A stretch of DNA of 64,000 bases from Planctomycetaceae bacterium. Lineage in GTDB: Bacteria > Planctomycetota > Planctomycetia > Planctomycetales > Planctomycetaceae. The notes beneath the pieces were generated by a model. It saw only the letters and a list, made by a program, of their open reading frames with translations, did no database searches and had not been told where the DNA came from. Below, piece after piece: positions 58,361 to 64,000 of the stretch. The position numbers and the translations under genes were made by a program. The stretch lies in assembly GCA_021732415.1 (NCBI GenBank), contig JAKFVC010000111.1, positions 1-64,000 on the forward strand. Direction: 5' to 3'. The first letter of the stretch is position 1. Every line of letters starts with the position of its first letter.

Positions 58361-58374
58361 TCGCTCCGCGATCC

Positions 58375-58440
58375 GTAGCCCGACTCTCTGAGTCGGGTGT
58401 ATGGGGCGTCGAACGGACCCGACTCAGAGAGTCGGGCTAC
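58375..58440. repeat. Inverted repeat, family A copy 4
   Basis: Begins GTAGCCCGACTCTCTGAG and ends GAGTCGGGCTAC; arms of about 23 bp, perfect, loop about 20 bases. The stop codon of the minus-strand cobA-hemD gene (58424-58426) lies in the right arm, so its last residues SPTL are encoded by the repeat. Confidence 0.92.
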
Positions 58441-59962
58441 AGGTCGCTTCACGACCCCTAACTATCGCCTCCAAAATCCCCTCCCACGTAAATACCTTCG
58501 CCTCGGCAGAAATCGGCAAGCCGACTTCCAGCGCGGCGGCTGTCGTGACGGGGCTGATGCTCGCCAGCTTCACTTCTTGACCCAGGCGTGCTCGTGCGGC
58601 AGGAGTCAACTTATCCGCCAAGTTACGGGCGATCGACGGGCTGCTCAGGCCAATCCAGTGCAACTTGCCTTGTTCGATATCGGACAATATAGAGGCCGGC
58701 AAGGCCTCGACGTCGACGTTCTGATAGACGACCAACTCATCGAGGATCGCACCAGCCGCACGCAGTTCGGTCGGCAGGACATCTCGCCCACGGCTGGCTC
58801 GAGCCCACAAGACACGTTTCCCGACGACCAGCGGTTTCAGAGCATCGGCAAGTGCTTCCGCCCGGAATGATTCGGGAACCAGATCGGCATGCAGACGGAA
58901 TTCTTCCAGCGCAGCAGCCGTACTGGAACCAATCGCAGCCAGCTTTGCTCGGCCGAGACGGCGGGCATCTCCTCCTTGGGACCACAGGCGATCGAAAAAC
59001 TGACGGACACCATTCGCGCTGGTAAACACGATCCAGTCATAGTCATCCAGATGTCGCTGGCAGGCATCCACTCCGCTCCAGTCGTCTGGCGGCAGAATGG
59101 CGATCGTCGGCAGCATCACCGGGTCACCACCCAATTCCACCACTCGGTCGATGACCTCAAACGCCTGTCCCTCAGCCCGCGTAATCCCGATCCGCAAACC
59201 AAACAGGGCCCGCTGTTCGAACCACTGCAGGGAATCACGCAGCCGGACACATTCCCCCACAATAATCAGCGAAGGTGCATGCAGTTCTGCAGAGCGAACG
59301 CGTGCGGCAATGTCGGCCAATGTGCCGGTGACAGTTCTCTGTTGCGGCCATGTGCCGCGACTGATCACCGCAGCCAGCGTTTCTGCCGGTTTGCCGGCTT
59401 GAACCAACGCCTTGGTGATCACTTCCAAGCGATGCAGCCCCATGTAAAACACGAGTGTCCCGGGGAAGTGCGAGAGAGCGTCGTAATCGAGATGGCTTTC
59501 CGTCTTCGTCGGGTCTTCGTGGCCCGTAATCAGTGCCACGGCTGAAGAGATCTCACGATGAGTCAACGACATGCCCGCGTAGACACTGGCGGCGAGTGCC
59601 GCTGAAACCCCTGGCACCACTTCATAGGGAATGCCCGCTGCGACCAGGGCGGCCGCTTCTTCGGTGCCTCGTCCAAATAGATAGGGATCGCCTCCCTTGA
59701 GCCGGACGACCGTCTTCCCCGACATTGCCGCTTCCACGAGATGCCGGTTGATCTCATCTTGCGGCAAAGCCCGTCCGTCGATCGAATTGACCCGGCAAGT
59801 CCGTTCGGCACTCGCTGATGTGTAACGGAGCAACAGCGGATTAACGAGCCCGTCGTAGAAGACGAGATCCGCACGCCTCAGGCATTCCACAGCGCGAACC
59901 GTAATCAGCCCGGGGTCCCCCGAGCCTGCTCCGACCAGATAAACTTTGCCCACTGACGACAC
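58424..59962 (-). CDS. cobA-hemD: Uroporphyrinogen-III C-methyltransferase/uroporphyrinogen-III synthase fusion
   Basis: 512 residues. GTG 59962 begins MSSVGKVYLVGAGSGDPGLITVRAVE, the SUMT N-terminus; GTG 59953 is a possible alternative. SUMT motifs include VVRLKGGDPYLFGRG, VPGVSAALAAS and PTKTESHLDYDALSHFPGTLVFYM. From about residue 260 a HemD domain follows (LRIGITRAEGQAFEVIDRVVELGG and IVFTSANGVRQF). The enzyme makes uroporphyrinogen III from hydroxymethylbilane and methylates it twice to precorrin-2, the branch point to sirohaem and cobalamin. The C-terminal stop lies in the family A palindrome. Fits sulfite/nitrite reductase cofactor supply. Confidence 0.93.
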   Translation of the reverse strand: MSSVGKVYLVGAGSGDPGLITVRAVECLRRADLVFYDGLVNPLLLRYTSASAERTCRVNSIDGRALPQDEINRHLVEAAMSGKTVVRLKGGDPYLFGRGTEEAAALVAAGIPYEVVPGVSAALAASVYAGMSLTHREISSAVALITGHEDPTKTESHLDYDALSHFPGTLVFYMGLHRLEVITKALVQAGKPAETLAAVISRGTWPQQRTVTGTLADIAARVRSAELHAPSLIIVGECVRLRDSLQWFEQRALFGLRIGITRAEGQAFEVIDRVVELGGDPVMLPTIAILPPDDWSGVDACQRHLDDYDWIVFTSANGVRQFFDRLWSQGGDARRLGRAKLAAIGSSTAAALEEFRLHADLVPESFRAEALADALKPLVVGKRVLWARASRGRDVLPTELRAAGAILDELVVYQNVDVEALPASILSDIEQGKLHWIGLSSPSIARNLADKLTPAARARLGQEVKLASISPVTTAAALEVGLPISAEAKVFTWEGILEAIVRGREATCSPTL

Positions 59963-59981
59963 GGGGGAAGCTCGCTCTCCG

Positions 59982-60048
59982 TAGCCTGACTCTCCAGAGT
60001 CGGGCGAATGTATTCAACTCCAGCGCCCGACTCTGGAGAGTCAGGCTA
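59982..60048. repeat. Inverted repeat, family A copy 5 (variant)
   Basis: Begins TAGCCTGACTCTCCAGAGTC and ends AGAGTCAGGCTA, so it differs from the other copies at two central bases of each arm. Compensating changes keep the arms paired (about 25 bp, one or no mismatch). It lies between the argC end and the cobA-hemD start, both on the minus strand, 5 bases from the argC stop codon. Confidence 0.9.
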
Positions 60049-60052
60049 TATC

Positions 60053-61066
60053 TCAGACCAACAACCCCGTGGTTTCCGGGAATCCATACATCAAATTGAA
60101 ATTCTGCACGGCGACTCCCGCCGCACCTTTAATCAAGTTATCCAGACACGCGACAATCACCGGCTGCTGCCGATTCATCCGCACCGTCACATCGAAGTAG
60201 TTCGTAAATGCCGAATCCTTCGTCGTGGGGAGATGATCGCAAACCCGGACGAACGGCTTTCCGGCATAAAACTCACGATAGACAGCAAGTAAGTCGCCCT
60301 GCGTGGCCTGTCCTGTCAGTCGCGGGTAAATTGTGGCCAGGATGCCTCGATCCATCGGCACCAGATGCGGCGTAAAGGTCACTTCGACATTCTGACCGGA
60401 GACATCGCCCAGGATTTGCTCGATCTCCGGCTGATGACGATGCGTGCCAATTCCATAGGCGCTGAAACTCTCGTTGCATTCCGAGAACAAAGTATTGAGC
60501 TTCGGAGCCCGCCCTGCTCCGCTGACTCCGCTCTTCGCATCGACCACAATCCCGGTCGGTTCAATCAGCCCACGAGCAATCAGCGGCGCCAGTGCGAGAA
60601 TCGACGTACTGGTATAACACCCCGGATTGGCAATCAGATTCGCGGTGACAATCCGTTCGGCGCCAAGTTCCGGCAATCCATAAACCGCGGTTTTCAGTCG
60701 TTCCACATCGGTATGGACATGGCCGTACCATTTTTCGTAGACCGCGGGATCTCGCAAGCGGTAGTCGGCACTCAGATCGACGACGCGCGTCCCTCCGGCC
60801 AGCAAATCGGGGACGACGGCCATGCTGGCGACATGTGGCAGAGCACAAAATACAGCATCGGCGCGTTCGCAAACCTGTTTTGCGTTGAGATCTTCACAAT
60901 TCAGCTGGAGGCGACCGTACAGGCTGGGATGGACTTGATGGATCGGCGGTGAGCCGTCCTGACGGCTGGTTAAGGCAGTGATTTCAACGTGCGGATGCCG
61001 CAGCAGAATTTTGATCAATTCGAGCGCGGCATATCCCGACGCTCCCAGCACAGCAACCCGGACCAT
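60053..61066 (-). CDS. argC: N-acetyl-gamma-glutamyl-phosphate reductase
   Basis: 337 residues, normal length. [21 protein letters not shown] is the Rossmann nucleotide loop (GASGYAA). [18 protein letters not shown] contains the catalytic Cys (NPGCY). [17 protein letters not shown] carries the family His. It reduces N-acetylglutamyl phosphate to the semialdehyde with NADPH in arginine synthesis. A GGAA site lies upstream. It is transcribed towards cobA-hemD, with family A copy 5 between them. argG is 9 kb away on the other strand. Confidence 0.96.
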   Translation of the reverse strand: MVRVAVLGASGYAALELIKILLRHPHVEITALTSRQDGSPPIHQVHPSLYGRLQLNCEDLNAKQVCERADAVFCALPHVASMAVVPDLLAGGTRVVDLSADYRLRDPAVYEKWYGHVHTDVERLKTAVYGLPELGAERIVTANLIANPGCYTSTSILALAPLIARGLIEPTGIVVDAKSGVSGAGRAPKLNTLFSECNESFSAYGIGTHRHQPEIEQILGDVSGQNVEVTFTPHLVPMDRGILATIYPRLTGQATQGDLLAVYREFYAGKPFVRVCDHLPTTKDSAFTNYFDVTVRMNRQQPVIVACLDNLIKGAAGVAVQNFNLMYGFPETTGLLV

Positions 61067-61248
61067 GATTTCGCGTTTCCTGTCTCAATACGTCAGTGAC
61101 TTTAACAGCTTCACCATTTTAGAGTCTTGGTCCGCCGGATGCACCTGTGGTGTTGATCGCTCAGCGATACGTACGACGTCGCGACGAGAGAAGGACACTG
61201 ATATCGGATCGCCGGTTCTACGAATTCAGCGACACCCCAAAGTCGCCC

Positions 61249-61454
61249 AGGCGAGCCGGGCGGCGTCAGCCCCCGGATTCTTCTTTGACGCAGTAATTTC
61301 AACGGAATTCAATCGTTCTGAAACTCTGATAGACAGTAACTTCTGCCTTTCTTCGTGTCCTTTGTGACCTTCTGTTCAAAACAATATTGGAACAGAAGGT
61401 CACAAAGGACACGAAGGACGAAGAATCCGGGGGCTTACGCCGCCCGGCTCGCCT
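61249..61454. repeat. Composite nested inverted repeat: family E outside, family F-like inside
   Basis: Outer arms 61249-61282 and 61421-61454, 34 bp with one mismatch (family E). Inside them a second, perfect 27-bp pair lies at 61351-61377 and 61390-61416 (CTTCGTGTCCTTTGTGACCT...), of the same wording as family F. The element is in the divergent gap between argC and the FAH-family gene. Nothing else in the gap (61067-61605) is supported as a gene. Confidence 0.92.
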
Positions 61455-61605
61455 AAAGATGTCTGTTGGGCGTCATCAAAAGTGTTTGATCCGAGTTCAA
61501 ACTGCGGTTGAGACGCCGCTGAACTGGTATGCGATCCGGCCAACTGGTAAGCTCGCAAAACTGTCGGTTCGGCCATCAAATCATCAGATATTGAGGAACA
61601 CCATC

Positions 61606-62478
61606 GTGCGGCTCGCAACATTGGAAACGGCATCCGGGAAAAAAGTCACTGGCGTGGGGACAAGCTCTGCGGCCGGAAAATATGTCGATCTGCACGCGGC
61701 CGATGCCAGCCTGCCCACCTGCCCCAAGGCGTTGCTCGCCCTGCCCGACGGTCTGACCCGGGCTGCCGCGGCACTCAAGACGGCTCAAGAGGCTGGAAAA
61801 TTCATCGAAGGCCGGTTGCTCTCCCCGATTCCCGTTCCCGGTAAGGTCATCTGTATCGGCCTGAATTACCGCGACCACGCCGAAGAAAGTGGTCAGCCAA
61901 TCCCCACCGAACCGATCTGCTTCAGCAAGTTTTCCAGCGCCGTGATCGGCCCCGAAACACCCATTCAATTGCCAAGTGTCGCTCATAAAGTGGATTACGA
62001 AGCCGAACTCGTCGTGGTCATCGGCAAGCGCGGGAAGAATATTCCCCGTGACCAGGCCCTGAGCTACGTCGCCGGCTACACCAACGGCAACGACATCTCC
62101 GCTCGCGATTGGCAAATCGGCCGACCGGGCGGACAGTGGCTGATCGGCAAGACCCCGGACACGTTCGCTCCGATGGGCCCCTATCTCGTCACCACCGACG
62201 AAATTGCCGATCCCCACCAGTTGCAGATTCAACTCCGTCTGAATGGAGAAACCCTGCAGAATTCCAGCACCAAAGAGCTGATCTTCAAGGTCGACGAGCT
62301 GATCGCACACCTCTCACAGTTCATCACCCTGGAACCCGGCGACGTGATCTTCACCGGAACTCCCCCGGGAGTCGGCGCGGCACGCAAGCCGCCGATCTTC
62401 ATCAAGCCGGGCGATGTCACCGAAGTCGAAATCGCCGGCCTTGGCGTGCTGAAGAATTCAGTCGTCGCAGGAGCATAG
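61606..62478 (+). CDS. Fumarylacetoacetate hydrolase-family protein
   Basis: The start is GTG 61606 with GAGGA at 61593-61597; the longer frame would read through the composite palindrome. About 290 residues. IGLNYRDHAEESG is the family signature, KVDYEAELVVVIG the Glu metal ligands, and YTNGNDISARDWQ carries Asp and the catalytic His region. VIFTGTPPGVGAARKPPIFIKPGD closes the barrel. FAH-family members hydrolyse or decarboxylate 2-keto acids, for example acylpyruvates. Specific substrate unknown. Not near tyrosine or homoprotocatechuate genes. Confidence 0.88.
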   Translation: MRLATLETASGKKVTGVGTSSAAGKYVDLHAADASLPTCPKALLALPDGLTRAAAALKTAQEAGKFIEGRLLSPIPVPGKVICIGLNYRDHAEESGQPIPTEPICFSKFSSAVIGPETPIQLPSVAHKVDYEAELVVVIGKRGKNIPRDQALSYVAGYTNGNDISARDWQIGRPGGQWLIGKTPDTFAPMGPYLVTTDEIADPHQLQIQLRLNGETLQNSSTKELIFKVDELIAHLSQFITLEPGDVIFTGTPPGVGAARKPPIFIKPGDVTEVEIAGLGVLKNSVVAGA

Positions 62479-62499
62479 CGGCCAAGAGAGTCCCCGACA

Positions 62500-63741
62500 C
62501 TAGGGCTTCAACCGGTACAACATCTCACCCGCTTTGCGAACCAAGAGGACGCCGTCGTCCTCGCGGTTCGCAAAGTCTTCGATGTTGATCGTCGCTGGAT
62601 CGCGATAGCCCAGGTTGATTCGTTCGCACACTTCCGGCGGAATTTGCGAAGCCAGCGTCACCCTCACACGGCAGTTCTCGACGCCGTTCTCGAACGTTCC
62701 GGCACCTCGCACGTGAGTGGAATGCGCCAGTACGCCACGAGGAAACTCCGTGAATTTCGCCATCTGCTCGGTGAAATACGGCCGGCAGTGATAACCGATC
62801 TGTTCAATCAATGTGCCATGCGTCACCGAGATATGGGCGAGGTGCGGGGCAAAAATAATCAGCTCGCCGCCATCAGCCACGACCGGTTCCAGCTTATACA
62901 TGCATTTGCCGGCGACCCATAGTTCGTCGTACATCAAGGGGGCACACGACAGGACCTGTTGATACGGCTTGTCGCACCATTGGATGTGAACCTGCGAGGA
63001 CAAATCAGAAGCCTCGTTCCACGCCGCTTCCGGAGTTCCGTAAAACAAACCGTGCAGATTGCCGTCCTTCGCCACCACAAATGCCAGGCAACGGCGGGTG
63101 GCGGGAATCATTTTTGCGGCACGATCGACGACCGCCCGCACCGGCGTATGCTTGATCCCGATGATGCCGACGTTGCTGATCAAGGCCCCCAGCCAATGGA
63201 AGAAATTGAGGATCTCGGCCCCGGCAATTCCCGGAAAGAAATACTTGTTGCCGCCCGAGAATCCGACGACTTCATGCGGAAAAACCGGGCCCAGCACGAG
63301 CAGCGTGTCATAGTCGTTCACGAGCTTGTTGATCGTCACCGGGACGTCTTCTTCCATCAGGCCGTTCGAGATCTCGAATGTATCGGCCTTAGTCAGCGTG
63401 CCCACTTGGACCAGTGCATCGGGATTGTCCCAATCGTGGTTGAAGAATTGCACGTTGGCAAACAGCCCACCGCGTTCTTTCGGTGTAATCCCCAACATTT
63501 CAGAGATCGCCACATCCGACATCGGGGGATGAGTCCCGAGTGCGACCAGGACGTCCAACTGCTTGACGGTGGAACGCAGCGTCTGGAATACGGCATCAAA
63601 CAACAGTGGCAACGGGGCGGTACGCGTGTTATCCGGAATGATCAGCAATACACGTTGGTCGCGATATTCGCCGGGCGTCAGCGATTGAGCGATGATTTGC
63701 CGGACAGCGTCTTTGGAAAGAGTGGGAAGCGTATCGGCCAT
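62500..63741 (-). CDS. LarA-family protein (nickel-pincer lactate racemase-like)
   Basis: 413 residues. LIIPDNTRTAPLPLLFDAV and VALGTHPPMSDVAISEMLG form the N-terminal region, with His of GTHPPM as ligand. VVGFSGGNKYFFPGIAGAEIL corresponds to the glycine-rich GFSGGxKxxxPGI stretch of LarA, in which Lys binds the cofactor. GIKHTPVRAVVDRAAKM follows. LarA racemises lactate with a pyridinium-type nickel pincer cofactor made by LarB, LarC and LarE; none is here, so substrate and cofactor are assumed. The family also has members active on malate or sugar acids. A GGAA site precedes the ATG. cysC lies just upstream on the strand. Confidence 0.8.
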   Translation of the reverse strand: MADTLPTLSKDAVRQIIAQSLTPGEYRDQRVLLIIPDNTRTAPLPLLFDAVFQTLRSTVKQLDVLVALGTHPPMSDVAISEMLGITPKERGGLFANVQFFNHDWDNPDALVQVGTLTKADTFEISNGLMEEDVPVTINKLVNDYDTLLVLGPVFPHEVVGFSGGNKYFFPGIAGAEILNFFHWLGALISNVGIIGIKHTPVRAVVDRAAKMIPATRRCLAFVVAKDGNLHGLFYGTPEAAWNEASDLSSQVHIQWCDKPYQQVLSCAPLMYDELWVAGKCMYKLEPVVADGGELIIFAPHLAHISVTHGTLIEQIGYHCRPYFTEQMAKFTEFPRGVLAHSTHVRGAGTFENGVENCRVRVTLASQIPPEVCERINLGYRDPATINIEDFANREDDGVLLVRKAGEMLYRLKP

Positions 63742-63792
63742 GCTGAATTCCTGCCGTCGCCCGCCTCACGGAGTCGGGCGACATGATATGCA

Positions 63793-63822
63793 ACAACCCG
63801 GCCAGAAAATTGACCGGGTTGT
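63793..63822 (-). terminator. Possible terminator between cysC and the LarA-family gene
   Basis: A 9-bp perfect stem (ACAACCCGG with CCGGGTTGT) around a 12-base loop, about 33 bases past the cysC stop codon on the minus strand. The T tract is weak. Confidence 0.55.
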
Positions 63823-63854
63823 AGAGACAACGATTGTGAGCTAACCAGCCTGAC

Positions 63855-64000
63855 TTAGGCCTTCAACACACCCTTGGATTCCAAGTAGGCCAACACTTCG
63901 TTGGTCAACTCTTCGATGCCCTTGGTGTTGGCGTCGAGAACCAATTCGGCCTTCTCCGGAGCTTCGTACGGATCGGAAATGCCAGTGAAATTCTTGATTT
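63855..64000 (-). CDS. cysC: Adenylylsulfate kinase, C-terminal part (cut by window edge)
   Basis: The final 48 residues read on the minus strand: KNFTGISDPYEAPEKAELV then NEVLAYLESKGVLKA and stop. FTGISDPYEAP is the adenylylsulfate kinase signature. The enzyme phosphorylates adenylyl sulfate to PAPS in sulfate assimilation. It could be the C-terminal domain of a CysN-CysC fusion, which the window cannot decide. The N-terminus lies beyond 64000. Confidence 0.9.
   Translation of the reverse strand, partial: IKNFTGISDPYEAPEKAELVLDANTKGIEELTNEVLAYLESKGVLKA

Noticed and set aside
61387-61605. Upstream extension of the FAH-family gene from 61387
   Set aside because: It reads through the inner and outer arms of the composite palindrome. 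GTG 61606 with GAGGA upstream begins at the family N-terminus.

Overview
The window looks like a chromosome segment of a planctomycete (phylum Planctomycetota, order Planctomycetales or a close relative). The evidence is the mix of families: an FG-GAP/UnbV protein, a redoxin-cytochrome-copper monooxygenase fusion, a Cys-type sulfatase with a second sulfatase-fold protein, a BIG2/DUF1549/DUF1553 protein beside a pre-peptidase (PPC) domain protein, DUF1570, SGNH-hydrolase and amidohydrolase proteins with signal peptides, a tetrahydromethanopterin-C1-type protein, and a Rho factor with a long Arg/Gly-rich N-terminus. About 41 genes are recognisable, including one cut at each window edge. I found no rRNA, tRNA, CRISPR array, prophage or transposase gene.

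Layout. 1-5 kb: three same-strand exported proteins. 5-13 kb: two zinc-ribbon membrane proteins around a coiled-coil membrane protein, a DapA-family aldolase, a thioredoxin-fold protein without CxxC and a metallo-beta-lactamase-fold hydrolase. 13-22 kb: methyltransferase, small HExxH membrane protein, haem-motif sensor kinase, ABC-2 permease, Rho and a 1.46-kb non-coding stretch upstream of rho. 22-31 kb: a 1481-residue three-domain amidohydrolase, a CsbD/YqjD-like protein, Cys-rich and YHS-like exported proteins, and a C1-pathway protein. 30-40 kb: sulfatase-like protein, DUF1570 peptidase-like protein, SGNH hydrolase, esterase, sulfatase, thioredoxin, and a WecA/MraY-type glycosyl-phosphate transferase. 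40-50 kb: orphan ABC ATPase, MFS exporter, DUF2617, purine nucleoside phosphorylase, an unusual isoleucyl-tRNA synthetase and a phytase-like esterase. 50-64 kb: argG, the DUF1549/DUF1553 and PPC pair, a SirB1-like protein, cobA-hemD fusion, argC, an FAH-family hydrolase, a LarA-family protein and the end of cysC.

Most genes are single or in pairs, with frequent strand switches. Metabolic themes that recur are arginine synthesis (argG, argC, not adjacent), sirohaem and sulfate activation (cobA-hemD, cysC), one-carbon metabolism, and exported degradation functions (sulfatases, esterases, amidohydrolase).

The most striking content is between the genes. Nearly every junction carries a long inverted repeat. 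There are roughly two dozen, belonging to at least a dozen unrelated sequence families, with arms of 15 to 47 bp that are often perfect. None interrupts a gene, but one family supplies stop codons to four genes. Several families begin GTAG and end CTAC, the foot expected of REP elements mobilised by REP-associated Y1 transposases. Two elements are nested inside others. I regard this hairpin system as the best candidate for something undescribed.
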